DNA of 64,000 nt, taken from positions 310,001-374,000 of the forward strand of contig NZ_JAUQTB010000003.1 of assembly GCF_030580655.1 (NCBI RefSeq), written 5' to 3'. How positions within the stretch are numbered: the stretch's first letter is position 1; every line of letters starts with the position of its first letter. The notes beneath the pieces are model-generated. The model made no database searches. It had not been told where the DNA came from and saw only the letters and a list, made by a program, of their open reading frames with translations. This document shows, one piece after another, positions 1 to 8,677 of this stretch. Position numbers and translations under genes: made by a program. The stretch comes from Paenibacillus lacisoli. Lineage in GTDB: Bacteria; Bacillota; Bacilli; Paenibacillales; Paenibacillaceae.

Positions 1-1
1 T

Positions 2-322
2 GAGGTAACCCTTGTACGGCGTGTGCTGACACGCCTGGTACAGGCCGGACTCATCGCAGCCCGTGAAGGCCGGGATGGCGGCTATTATCTGACCCGTCCG
101 GGCACGGAGATTACACTTGCTGATATTTATCAGGCGGTTGGCATGGATGCTTCGATATGCCCGGGTATTCTTCAGACGAATACCGAGGAGAGTCCGTTCA
201 GCACGGAGGTTAATCATCTGGTATCCGATGTATTGGAGGAGAGTGAACGGGTTATGATGGAGCTGTGGAGCTCCTATACGTTGTCATCTCTGTCTGAACG
301 GGTATATAAACAATTGAAGTAA
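2..322 (+). CDS. Rrf2-family transcriptional regulator, 5' end missing
   Basis: The reading frame is already open at the left edge (residues EVTLVRRVLTRL), so the true start lies outside the window. The visible part carries the recognition helix and wing typical of Rrf2 winged-helix regulators: hydrophobic helix, AG, then REGRDGGY, matching the family pattern AGL-x-GxxGGY. About 107 residues are seen; Rrf2 proteins are usually 130-165 aa, so only the first turn-helix part is lost. The family binds DNA as dimers and often senses redox or thiol stress, some members through an Fe-S cluster held by three cysteines. Only one cysteine (in SICPGI) is visible here, so an Fe-S cluster is doubtful. It may control the downstream flavin oxidoreductase, which would fit redox sensing, but this is inferred from position only. 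Confidence 0.8.
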   Translation, partial: EVTLVRRVLTRLVQAGLIAAREGRDGGYYLTRPGTEITLADIYQAVGMDASICPGILQTNTEESPFSTEVNHLVSDVLEESERVMMELWSSYTLSSLSERVYKQLK

Positions 323-387
323 GCAGTCGAGGAGTTATAACTGGACCGTGAGGATTCCATGTTGACTTTAAGGTCTGCGGTAATTAT

Positions 388-418
388 ACTGTGGTTGTTA
401 TGACCACAGTATTTTTTG
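388..418 (+). terminator. Hairpin with T tract after Rrf2 gene
   Basis: A perfect 8-bp inverted repeat (ACTGTGGT at 388-395, ACCACAGT at 403-410) with a 7-base loop is followed by a run of six T. This is a reasonable Rho-independent terminator for the regulator. The dyad could also be an operator of the next gene, whose start is 95 bases downstream. Confidence 0.55.
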
Positions 419-504
419 TGCACCTGTGAGCGGCTTGGCTGTTTCCATGGTGAACGAAACTCATAAAAGACATAGATGACTTAGAGATAAAGGAGAGATT
501 AATT

Positions 505-1629
505 ATGAATTCCAGATTCCAACCGCTGTTCGAGCCTTTCACATTTCGTTCCGGTGTAACGGTCAAGAACAGAGTGCTTATGGCTCCCATGACTAACTTT
601 GCTTCCCATCAGAACGGTGAGGTCAGTGACGAAGAGCTGGCTTATTACCGTGTGCGCAGCGGCGGTGTAGGTGCCGTTGTGACGGCATGCGTATATGTAA
701 CCCTGGACGGCAAAGGATTCTACGGCGAGTTCGGTGCGGATACCGATGAGATGATTCCAAGCTTGCGCCGCCTGGCAGATACCATTCATGCCGAAGGTGC
801 CAAGGCGATTCTCCAGATTTATCACGGCGGACGTCTGTCTCCGGTGGATCAGATTCCAGATGGCACACCGCTTAGTGCGAGCGCAGTACCTGCCGAGCAG
901 GAGAATGCGCCTGTACCCCGTGAAATGACGGAAGAAGATATCCAGCGTGTCATTGCTGCTTACGGGGAAGCTACACGCCGAGCCATCGAAGCGGGTTACG
1001 ACGGTGTTGAGATCCATGGCGCGAACGGCTATCTGCTCCAGCAGTTTTTCTCTCCGCATGCCAACCGGCGTGATGATGCTTGGGGCGGGACGCTGGAAAA
1101 ACGTATGGCCTTCCCGCTGGCGGTGGTAAATTCGGTTAAAGAGGCGATCGCAAAGCATGCCCGCCGTCCGTTTATTCTTGGCTACCGCCTGTCTCCGGAG
1201 GAAGGTCATGAGCCTGGTATCACGTTCGAGGATACGCTGCAGCTGGTAGACCGCCTGGCCGATCAGGAGATGGACTACCTGCATATTTCGGTGAACCACT
1301 TCTTTGGTGGTTCGTTCCGTGACCGCAGCCAGACGGAATCCCGTACAGTACTGATTCATGAGAAGGTCGGCAGCCGTGTAACCGTAATTGGTGTAGGCTC
1401 TCTCGATACGCCGGAAGAAGCTGTGAAGGCATTGGAAACCGGTGTTCCGCTGGTCGCACTGGGCCGTCCGCTGCTGATGGATCCGGAATGGGTGCAGAAG
1501 GCGGAGAACGGCAAGGAAGATTCAATCCGCACAACGATCTCGAAGCAGGCCCAGGAGGAACTGGTTATCCCTGACGTACTCTGGGGTGCGCTGGTGAATA
1601 CGCCAGGCTGGATGCCGGTAGTTGATTAA
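505..1629 (+). CDS. Old Yellow Enzyme-type NADH-dependent flavin oxidoreductase
   Basis: This 374-aa protein is a TIM-barrel FMN oxidoreductase of the Old Yellow Enzyme family, closest in my recollection to B. subtilis YqiG. Such enzymes use NAD(P)H to reduce activated C=C bonds or electrophilic xenobiotics in the cytosol. Visible family marks are an N-terminal LFEPFTF..VKNRVLMAPMT strand, the FMN-contacting YHGGR near residue 107, and the active-site segment EIHGANGYLLQQFFSP with His171 and Asn174, the pair that binds the substrate carbonyl. The C-terminal phosphate-binding loop ALGRPLLMDP is present. Length is normal for the family. The start is fixed by AAAGGAGA at 489-496 upstream of ATG 505. 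It stands alone between two terminators. The natural substrate cannot be told from sequence. Confidence 0.9.
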   Translation: MNSRFQPLFEPFTFRSGVTVKNRVLMAPMTNFASHQNGEVSDEELAYYRVRSGGVGAVVTACVYVTLDGKGFYGEFGADTDEMIPSLRRLADTIHAEGAKAILQIYHGGRLSPVDQIPDGTPLSASAVPAEQENAPVPREMTEEDIQRVIAAYGEATRRAIEAGYDGVEIHGANGYLLQQFFSPHANRRDDAWGGTLEKRMAFPLAVVNSVKEAIAKHARRPFILGYRLSPEEGHEPGITFEDTLQLVDRLADQEMDYLHISVNHFFGGSFRDRSQTESRTVLIHEKVGSRVTVIGVGSLDTPEEAVKALETGVPLVALGRPLLMDPEWVQKAENGKEDSIRTTISKQAQEELVIPDVLWGALVNTPGWMPVVD

Positions 1630-1641
1630 GATTGAATATGG

Positions 1642-1672
1642 AGGGTTCCCCGGGGGGAACCCTTTTTATTTT
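1642..1672 (+). terminator. Rho-independent terminator
   Basis: A 10-bp stem (AGGGTTCCCC / GGGGAACCCT) with a two-base gap is followed by TTTTATTTT, directly after the flavin oxidoreductase stop codon. Confidence 0.9.
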
Positions 1673-1801
1673 CCATGACAGGTTGAAGGCGTTACAATAA
1701 AAGAGCAATCATTCACAATTCATACATACAGGCCCTGGGCTGACTGCACTGCAAGGAGCGGAAGCGGCAGAGGCGATGTATCCTGAAGGAGGAACTGCAA
1801 G

Positions 1802-2740
1802 ATGAAATACCGGAGACTCGGTGGCAGCGGGTTGAAAGTCAGTGAAATCAGTCTGGGAAGCTGGCTGACGTATGGCGGGTATGTGGAGCAGGAGAATGCA
1901 GTGAACTCGATTGAGACGGCGTATGATCAGGGGATTAACTTTTTTGATACGGCCAATGTGTATGAAAGAGGTGCGGCAGAGGAACTGCTTGGGAGGACGC
2001 TTAAGGCATATCCCAGAGAGTCCTATGTGCTGGCAACCAAGGTGTTCGGCAAAATGGGTGACGGTCCCAATGATCAAGGCCTGTCGCGAAAGCACATTAC
2101 CGAACAGGCTCATGCCAGTCTGAGAAGGCTGGGTGTGGAGTATGTTGATATCTATTACTGCCACCGTTTTCATGAGGAGACACCGCTGGAGGAGACACTG
2201 CGGGCACTCGATGATCTGGTGCGCCAGGGAAAGGCACTATATATCGGGGTCAGCCAGTGGACTGCTGCCCAGATGGAGGCGGCGCTGGCCGTGGCAGACC
2301 GCTATCTGCTGGACCGGATCGTGGTCAACCAGCCAATCTATAATATGTTCGAACGTTACATCGAGAAGGAGATTATCCCGCTTGGAGAACGCAAGGGCAT
2401 TGGGCAGGTCGTTTATTCGCCGCTCGCACAGGGACTTCTGACAGGCAAATACAGCTCTCTCGAGGACATTCCCGCAGACAGCCGGGCGGCCAAGCTGGGC
2501 TGGAAAGAGGGCAGAATTAACGAAGAGACCATTCACACGGTACAGCAGCTGGCCCAGATAGCGGATGAGCTGGATCTGAAAGTCGGACAGCTGGCACTGG
2601 CCTGGATTCTCCGTCAGCCGAATGTCTCCAGCGCACTGGTTGGTGCAAGCCGTCCGGAGCAGATCAGCGAAAATATCGGGGCTTCGGGGGTAGAACTGCC
2701 GGCAGATGCCCTGGAGCGGATCGAAGGCATTTTATCCTAG
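1802..2740 (+). CDS. Aldo/keto reductase, potassium-channel beta-subunit-like
   Basis: This 312-aa protein is a cytosolic NADPH-dependent aldo/keto reductase. The catalytic tetrad is visible as Asp49 and Tyr54 (FFDTANVY), Lys80 (LATKVF) and His121 (YYCHRF). The cofactor segment near the C-terminus (SSALVGASRPEQISEN) matches the motif that binds the 2'-phosphate of NADPH. The opening MKYRRLGGSGLKVSEISLGSW and the segment YSPLAQGLLTGKY are typical of the Kv-beta/YghZ branch, which reduces small aldehydes such as methylglyoxal. Start: GAAGGAGG at 1785-1792, nine bases before ATG 1802. It appears monocistronic. The true substrate is unknown. Confidence 0.92.
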   Translation: MKYRRLGGSGLKVSEISLGSWLTYGGYVEQENAVNSIETAYDQGINFFDTANVYERGAAEELLGRTLKAYPRESYVLATKVFGKMGDGPNDQGLSRKHITEQAHASLRRLGVEYVDIYYCHRFHEETPLEETLRALDDLVRQGKALYIGVSQWTAAQMEAALAVADRYLLDRIVVNQPIYNMFERYIEKEIIPLGERKGIGQVVYSPLAQGLLTGKYSSLEDIPADSRAAKLGWKEGRINEETIHTVQQLAQIADELDLKVGQLALAWILRQPNVSSALVGASRPEQISENIGASGVELPADALERIEGILS

Positions 2741-2860
2741 AATCGGTTACCATGTTGGCAGCAGGCAGTTCCTCCTAAGGGACTGCCTGTTCGTGATGAA
2801 TGTATATTTATCTAATATTCACATGAATTTATCACTAAAAGTCAAGGTATCCTCCTGTAC

Positions 2861-2874
2861 CGAAAACGTTTACA
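2861..2874 (+). promoter_or_regulatory. cre-like site, upstream copy
   Basis: CGAAAACGTTTACA matches the CcpA consensus TGWAANCGNTNWCA at 13 of 14 positions. It lies 77 bases upstream of the xyloglucanase start and its centre is 32 bp from a second, perfect copy. Confidence 0.6.
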
Positions 2875-2892
2875 ATATTTGGCGAATAAGAT

Positions 2893-2906
2893 TGTAAGCG
2901 TTAACA
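2893..2906 (+). promoter_or_regulatory. cre site, downstream copy
   Basis: TGTAAGCGTTAACA fits the catabolite-response consensus TGWAANCGNTNWCA at every position. It sits about 45 bases before the xyloglucanase start, where CcpA would act as a roadblock or promoter repressor. A local LacI-family repressor would recognise a similar dyad, so the protein is inferred. Confidence 0.7.
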
Positions 2907-2951
2907 ATTAGTTTGGAGGTTTCATATATCACAGCCTGAGGAGGGAATGAA

Positions 2952-5570
2952 ATGTTCAAAAAGTTCATGAGTATTGCGCTGGTGACGGCCCTTGCCGTTC
3001 CAGCCGCATCCCCGCTGCATGCCAAGGCGGCATCCGCAAACAAGCCGGCAGCAAGCCAAGCGGTCCAGAAGGTGCAGAGCCAGGCTTATGATTGGGGCCG
3101 TGCCAAGGTGGTTGGCGGTGGTTTTATCCCTGGTATTGTCTATAACGCTAAGCAAAAAGATCTGGTTTATGCCCGTACGGACATGGGAGGCGCTTATCGT
3201 TGGGATCCTGCTGCAAAGACGTGGAAACAGCTGCTGAATTCGGTGGCTTTTGATGAATGGAATATGCTTGGTGTTGAAAGTCTTGCCACCGATCCGGTAG
3301 ATCCTAACCGTGTCTATATCGCCTCAGGCACCTACACGAACGATTGGACGGACATGAACGGCGTACTGCTGCGCTCTACCGACAAGGGGGATACATGGAA
3401 GCGGACAGAGCTTCCTTTCAAGCTGGGCGGGAACATGCCTGGCCGCTCCATGGGCGAGCGTCTGGCCGTCGACCCGAATGATAACCGAATCCTGTATTTG
3501 GGTACCCGTAGTGGCAACGGCTTATGGAAGAGTGACGATTATGGGAAGACATGGAAGAGAGTTCCCAGCTTCACCGCAGCAGGCAATGTCAAAGATGACT
3601 ATGGCGATATTGCCGGTGTCGTATGGGTTACCTTCGATCCTGCAACAGGCAGGAAGGGAAAATCTACCCAGACGATCTACGTTGGTGTAGCGGACACCAA
3701 TAAGAGCATCTATAAGAGTACAGATGGAGGCAAAACATGGGCACCGGTTGCGGGCCAGCCTGACCATGGCTTTGTTCCTCATCATGGTACGCTCGCCTCG
3801 AACGGCAATCTCTATGTGACTTATAACGAATTTATCGGGCCTTATTCCGGCGGGAAGGGTTCCGTGTGGAAGCTCAATACAAAGACCGGAGAGTGGACGG
3901 ACATCAGTCCGACTGGCAATACCGAGAATCCGTATGGCGGACTGGCTGTCGATGCTCAGCATCCGGATACGCTGATGGTAGCGACGATGAACAAATGGTG
4001 GCCGGATGATTACATCTACCGCAGTACGGATGGCGGCAAGACATGGAAGCCGTTCTGGACCCTTGATTATTCCAAGAATCCCAGCCGTGAGAACAACTAT
4101 ACGATGGATTACTCCCTCGCTCCGTGGCTGGATTGGGGCGAAACGAAATCTTTGCCGGAGACTTCCCCTAAGCTGGGCTGGATGATCGGTGACATAGAGA
4201 TTGATCCGTTTAACTCGGACCGGATGCTGTACGGCACCGGGGCTACACTGTACGGTTCCTCCAATCTGACGGCGCTTGATCGTAATGAGAAGGTGAACAT
4301 CTCCGTTGCAGCCGAAGGGATTGAGGAGACTGCTGTTCTTGGCTTGATCAGCCCATCTTCCGGTGCTCCCTTGCTCAGTGCGATGGGTGACATCGGCGGC
4401 TTCCGGCATGAGGATCTGAACAAGGCACCGTCCATGATGACGAATCCAACCATCGGGACAAGCACGGATATCGACTTTGCCGAGAGCAACCCGAACATTG
4501 TAGTACGGGTTGGCAACGGGGAAGGGGAAGCTGCCCGCATCGGCATTTCAACCGATAACGGAAGGACCTGGAAGCCGGGAAGTAACGCCTGGGCTGCTTC
4601 CAAGGATGATAAAACCGAAGGCGGTTCCGTGGCTGTTTCTGCAGATGGCTCCACCATTGTATGGAGTCCCAAAGGCAGCGACCGCCCTGTGAGCTATTCC
4701 AGAGACCTTGGGATGACCTGGACTCCATCCCAAGGCGTGCCTGCACAATCGAGAGTATCAGCCGACCGTGTTAATCCGAACCAATTGTATGCTTTCCATG
4801 AAGGCAAGTTCTATATCAGTACGGACAGAGGCGCCACATTCTCGGCTTCGCAGGCAGGTGGCCTGCCGCAGTCGTTGACCAGTAACTTTAAGGCTGTGCC
4901 GGGAAAAGAAGGCGATATCTGGCTGGGATCAGCGGTGGACAACAGCCATAAGGAAAACGCATATGGACTCTGGCATTCTACCGATTCCGGCAAAACCTTC
5001 ACAAAGCTGAGCAATGTCAGTGAAGCAGCTACGGTCGGGTTCGGTAAGGCAGCGCCGGGCCAGGCTTACCCGGCTCTCTACAGCTATGGCAAAATCAACG
5101 GACAATATGGTGTCTACCGTTCCGATAATGGGGGTTCCAGCTGGGTCCGCATCAATGATGACCAGCACCAGTTTGGCGCTGCGAATACGACAATAACCGG
5201 CGACCCGAGAGTCTATGGCCGTGTCTATGTCGGTACGAACGGTCTGGGGATTGTGATCGGAAATATCAGGGGGGGCAGCACCAATAACCCGATGAAGGAC
5301 CGCAAGGCCCCTTCCATTACCCTTCATCAGAAGAGTGGACGGGTGAAGACGGGCAGCTTTATCCTTTCCGGCAATGTGAATGAGCTCTTGAAGGACGGGA
5401 TCGTTACAGTTAAACAGAGCGGACATTCAGCTGTCCGGCTGGCTGTTAAAGATGGTGCGTTCACACAGGCCTTCCAGCTGGACAAAGGAACGAACACGTT
5501 TACCGTGGAAGCAGTAGACCTCGTCGGCAATATGGGCCGGGCCCGCATTGCAGTGATGTATAAACCTTAA
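2952..5570 (+). CDS. Secreted GH74 xyloglucanase
   Basis: This 872-aa protein has a signal peptide (MFKKFMSIALVTALAVPAAS, cleavage probably after the HAKA/AAS region) and a glycoside hydrolase family 74 body made of two seven-bladed propellers. Repeated blade motifs of the type STDKGDTWK, SDDYGKTWK, STDGGKTWA and STDSGKTF are seen throughout. The expected catalytic acids are Asp77 in YARTDMGGAYRW and Asp480 in SAMGDIGGF. The enzyme should cut the beta-1,4-glucan backbone of xyloglucan outside the cell. After about residue 785 comes a short beta-rich Ig-like domain (ITLHQKSG..GTNTFTVEAVDLVGN), but no recognisable cellulose-binding module, dockerin or SLH domain. Start: GAGGAGGG about 7 bases before ATG 2952. 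Two cre-like sites upstream suggest carbon catabolite repression. No other xyloglucan gene is beside it. Confidence 0.93.
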   Translation: MFKKFMSIALVTALAVPAASPLHAKAASANKPAASQAVQKVQSQAYDWGRAKVVGGGFIPGIVYNAKQKDLVYARTDMGGAYRWDPAAKTWKQLLNSVAFDEWNMLGVESLATDPVDPNRVYIASGTYTNDWTDMNGVLLRSTDKGDTWKRTELPFKLGGNMPGRSMGERLAVDPNDNRILYLGTRSGNGLWKSDDYGKTWKRVPSFTAAGNVKDDYGDIAGVVWVTFDPATGRKGKSTQTIYVGVADTNKSIYKSTDGGKTWAPVAGQPDHGFVPHHGTLASNGNLYVTYNEFIGPYSGGKGSVWKLNTKTGEWTDISPTGNTENPYGGLAVDAQHPDTLMVATMNKWWPDDYIYRSTDGGKTWKPFWTLDYSKNPSRENNYTMDYSLAPWLDWGETKSLPETSPKLGWMIGDIEIDPFNSDRMLYGTGATLYGSSNLTALDRNEKVNISVAAEGIEETAVLGLISPSSGAPLLSAMGDIGGFRHEDLNKAPSMMTNPTIGTSTDIDFAESNPNIVVRVGNGEGEAARIGISTDNGRTWKPGSNAWAASKDDKTEGGSVAVSADGSTIVWSPKGSDRPVSYSRDLGMTWTPSQGVPAQSRVSADRVNPNQLYAFHEGKFYISTDRGATFSASQAGGLPQSLTSNFKAVPGKEGDIWLGSAVDNSHKENAYGLWHSTDSGKTFTKLSNVSEAATVGFGKAAPGQAYPALYSYGKINGQYGVYRSDNGGSSWVRINDDQHQFGAANTTITGDPRVYGRVYVGTNGLGIVIGNIRGGSTNNPMKDRKAPSITLHQKSGRVKTGSFILSGNVNELLKDGIVTVKQSGHSAVRLAVKDGAFTQAFQLDKGTNTFTVEAVDLVGNMGRARIAVMYKP

Positions 5571-5588
5571 TTTCATTTCAGTATAGAT

Positions 5589-5629
5589 AGGCGGCGCAGC
5601 CGGAGTTCATCCGGCGCGCCGCCTTTTTT
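5589..5629 (+). terminator. Rho-independent terminator after xyloglucanase
   Basis: GGCGGCGC (5590-5597) pairs with GCGCCGCC (5616-5623), with a further CCGGA/TCCGG inside, followed by six T. Strong GC stem 19 bases past the stop codon. Confidence 0.92.
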
Positions 5630-5748
5630 GGCATGCTTCTCTTTCCTGTAGGCTTACCCAGCCCTCTATCCATCTGCCTGTGATGCATTAAAAAGGGGCC
5701 CGACGCAAATACTGGAATATCGGACTAGGCATCGGAAGGAGGTACACC

Positions 5749-7464
5749 ATGATCCGCTATCGTTCTATTGGCAGCAGGCGTTCTTCGAGCAGTGCAGGGG
5801 GCAAAGGGCAGGGACCATCCGGTTCTGCTGCTGAAATGACAGCTAATTTGGAGGAAATGCTGCAGCGTATTCAAAATTATACGGGCGGCAGTCAGGATGT
5901 CGTGATACGCCGTCTCCAGGTCGGCAGTCCCTCCAGTTATCCGGCAGCGGTTATTTTTTTGGAGAGCATGGCCAAACAGGATTATGTAGATCGATCGGTC
6001 GTTCACTCCCTGCTCGGAATTCCGGGACATACTGCCGGAGAACAGGCAGATGATGCGGAGCAGATGTTCCGTCATATGCAGGCTCAGGCGCTGGCAATTG
6101 GTCACACCCAGATTCATGAGGACTGGAAGGCCATGATGAATGCGCTGCTTAATGGGCAGACACTTGTATTTCTGGATGGAATCAAGAAAGTGATCGGCTG
6201 CTCCACCTTTGGCGTTCCGGAACGGTCTGTTGCAGAACCGACCACGCAACTGGTCATCCGCGGGCCAAAGGACAGCTTTGTAGAGTCTATCTTCACCAAT
6301 ATTTCCCTTATACGCCGCCGGATCCGCAATGCTGCCCTGCGTACAGAAATGTTTCAGGTGGGCTTCGAGTCAAGAACCGGCCTGCTGATGGTATACGTAG
6401 AGGGGATCGCCGATGCCAAGATCGTGGATGAGGCACGTAAACGTATCGAGCGTATCGGGATTGATGCCGTATTTGACTCCGGGCAGATTGAAGAGATGAT
6501 TGAAGACCAGTCCTTTACGCCTTTTCCAACTGTCTATAATACAGAACGCCCGGATGCTGCTGCCTACTCCCTGATCGAAGGCCGGGTTGTCCTCATCGTA
6601 GATGGTTCGCCTTTTGTGCTGGTTGTCCCGACCGGATTTGCCCATTTCTTCAAGAGCACAGCGGACTATGCCGAACGCTTTGCCATTGCTATTTTCATGC
6701 GGCTGATTCGGTATATGAGCTTCATTATTCTGGTACTCGGACCTTCACTCTATATCGCGCTTACGACCTACCATTATGAAATGATACCCACACCGCTGCT
6801 CATCAGCCTGCTCGCCCAGCGGGAGACGGTTCCGTTTCCTGCGTTCATTGAAGCGATGCTGCTGGAGATTGCCTTCGAAATTCTACGCGAAGCGGGTGTG
6901 CGCATGCCACGTGCGGTCGGACAGACCGTGTCGATTGTAGGTGCATTAGTCTTGGGGCAGGCGGCTGTGGACGCAGGTATCGTGACTCCGCTGCTGACGA
7001 TTGTGGTCGCGCTGACCGGGATTGCAAGCTTTGCCCTGCCATCCTATGACATGTCTGTAGCAGGAAGGCTGTTCCGGTTCATGTTCATGGTACTGGCCGC
7101 CGTCTTCGGTTTGTACGGCGTTACACTCGGTTTGATTGCCATGGTCGCACATATGAACAGCCTCCGCTCCTTCGGGGTTCCATACATGATGCCCTTCAGC
7201 CCGTTTGTGGCAGAGGTCCACAAGGATACCGTTCTGCGTTTCCCGACTTGGGCGATGCGCAACCGGCCTCGTCTCGTGGCCAGCAAAATAAAGAGAGAGG
7301 TGGAGAGGGAGGCATCCGGATCAGGCCAGCAAGCAGGGGGTTCATCCAGCGGTGCCGGCACGTCCGGACAGGCTGACTCGACGGGCAGCAGCAATCAACA
7401 GCAGGACAGCCGGAGTCAGCCGGATTCGGAATCACAGCCTTCTTCAAACCAAGGAGACTCATAA
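5749..7464 (+). CDS. Spore germination receptor A subunit (GerA/GerKA family), locus 1
   Basis: This 571-aa protein is the A subunit of a nutrient germinant receptor, which sits in the spore inner membrane and triggers germination with its B and C partners. A soluble N-terminal half carries family motifs VIRGPKDSFVE (about residue 164) and TERPDAAAYSLIEGRVVLIVDGSPFVL, followed by membrane segments including FIILVLGPSLYIALTTYH and IGVPFPAFIEAMLLE-like stretches. A low-complexity Ser/Gln/Gly-rich tail covers the last 60 residues, longer than in most relatives. Start: AAGGAGGT at 5737-5744 before ATG 5749. It opens an A-C-B-B operon. A possible SigG-type promoter (TGCATTA 5684-5690, AAATACT 5707-5713) lies upstream but is weak. 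Confidence 0.93.
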   Translation: MIRYRSIGSRRSSSSAGGKGQGPSGSAAEMTANLEEMLQRIQNYTGGSQDVVIRRLQVGSPSSYPAAVIFLESMAKQDYVDRSVVHSLLGIPGHTAGEQADDAEQMFRHMQAQALAIGHTQIHEDWKAMMNALLNGQTLVFLDGIKKVIGCSTFGVPERSVAEPTTQLVIRGPKDSFVESIFTNISLIRRRIRNAALRTEMFQVGFESRTGLLMVYVEGIADAKIVDEARKRIERIGIDAVFDSGQIEEMIEDQSFTPFPTVYNTERPDAAAYSLIEGRVVLIVDGSPFVLVVPTGFAHFFKSTADYAERFAIAIFMRLIRYMSFIILVLGPSLYIALTTYHYEMIPTPLLISLLAQRETVPFPAFIEAMLLEIAFEILREAGVRMPRAVGQTVSIVGALVLGQAAVDAGIVTPLLTIVVALTGIASFALPSYDMSVAGRLFRFMFMVLAAVFGLYGVTLGLIAMVAHMNSLRSFGVPYMMPFSPFVAEVHKDTVLRFPTWAMRNRPRLVASKIKREVEREASGSGQQAGGSSSGAGTSGQADSTGSSNQQQDSRSQPDSESQPSSNQGDS

Positions 7465-7466
7465 GG

Positions 7467-8666
7467 ATGAGAATGTTATATGTGTTACTAATATGCACTC
7501 TCACCTGCCTGCTGCTGTCAGGCTGCTGGGATGCGCGCGAGTTGAATCAGCGGGCAGTTATTGGAGCCATCGGGATAGATGCGGATGATCAGCCGGACCG
7601 GTATGAAGTATCGATTCAGGTCGTGATCGCGGATGAGATCGCCGGTGCCAAAGGGCGCGGGACGACACCGGTCGTTTTGTACAGTGAAGAGGGAGATACC
7701 ATTATGGAAGCACTGCGCCGGATCGCGCGCAAGGTGCCCCGTCAGATATCGCTAGCACATGTCCGGACCGTAGTCATCAGCGAAGACCTGGCCCGTAAGA
7801 GCATCGCAGACTTTATCGATTTCCTGGAGCGGGACCCCGAAACACGGATTACGATGGATATGATGATTGCCCGCGGGGAGAAAGCGAAAGATGTGCTGAA
7901 GACGATGACTTCGGTGGGGCGCATTCCTGCTAATGATATTACCGATAAGATGGAGGTGTCGGAACGGCAGCTGGGTGAGAATTATACAACGCCTATTGAT
8001 GCTGTTATCCGGGGGCTTCTGGTTAAAGGCGGAGGTCCGGTTGTCAGTGGTATTGCGGTAGAAGGCGATTTGAAAGAGGCATCAGGCAAGTCCAACGTCG
8101 AGTCCATTGAACCCAAAGCTACGCTGCTGGCTAATGGTATGGCGATTTTCCGGGACAGCCGGCTGGCCGGATGGATGGACGGCGAAGAGGCCATCGGTCT
8201 CTCTATGATTAACAACAAGGTCAAGAGCACCGTTACGTCGCTCTCCTGCGGCCGCAAGCGGGAGGGGGTTATCATCTCGACTTATTATATCAAGAGCAGG
8301 GTAAAAGCTGAATTTGTGAACGGAAAGCCTGTGATGCACATTTATGTCAAAGAAAAAGGGTCCGTCGGAGAGTCCAACTGTGCGCTTGCCCTTAGAGATT
8401 CGAAGGTTCTGGATTCTCTGCAGCGGTCCTGGGCCGAGAAGACGGTAGAGATCCTGAAGGCCACCGTTCATGCTGCCCAGGAGGCGAATACAGATGTTCT
8501 GGACTTTGGACAGGCTATTGCACGGGGGCATTCCAGAGAGTGGAAGAAGCTGTCCAAGGAGTGGCCGCAGCTGTTTCCGGAGCTGGATGTCCAGTATCAT
8601 GTCAATGCCTTTCTGGTTCATACCGAGTCTCGAAATAACCCGTATAACCGTGTACAGCAGGAGTAG
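7467..8666 (+). CDS. Spore germination receptor C subunit lipoprotein (GerAC/GerKC family), locus 1
   Basis: This 399-aa protein is the lipid-anchored C subunit of the germinant receptor. The lipobox LLSGC places the modified cysteine at residue 20, followed by WDARELN, the classic start of mature GerC proteins (CWDxREL). The body contains the usual EGDTIMEALRRIARKVPRQISLAHVRTV region and ends with a PELDVQYHVNAFLVHTES segment typical of the family. The gene starts two bases after the A-subunit stop, and its ribosome binding site (AAGGAG) lies inside the end of that gene, so translation is probably coupled. ATG 7467 or the in-frame ATG 7473 may be used. Confidence 0.93.
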   Translation: MRMLYVLLICTLTCLLLSGCWDARELNQRAVIGAIGIDADDQPDRYEVSIQVVIADEIAGAKGRGTTPVVLYSEEGDTIMEALRRIARKVPRQISLAHVRTVVISEDLARKSIADFIDFLERDPETRITMDMMIARGEKAKDVLKTMTSVGRIPANDITDKMEVSERQLGENYTTPIDAVIRGLLVKGGGPVVSGIAVEGDLKEASGKSNVESIEPKATLLANGMAIFRDSRLAGWMDGEEAIGLSMINNKVKSTVTSLSCGRKREGVIISTYYIKSRVKAEFVNGKPVMHIYVKEKGSVGESNCALALRDSKVLDSLQRSWAEKTVEILKATVHAAQEANTDVLDFGQAIARGHSREWKKLSKEWPQLFPELDVQYHVNAFLVHTESRNNPYNRVQQE

Positions 8667-8677
8667 GAGGGTGTGAT

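Noticed and set aside
499-1359. Long minus-strand open frame opposite the flavin oxidoreductase
   Set aside because: It mirrors a clear gene in another frame and has no ribosome binding site or recognisable protein features.
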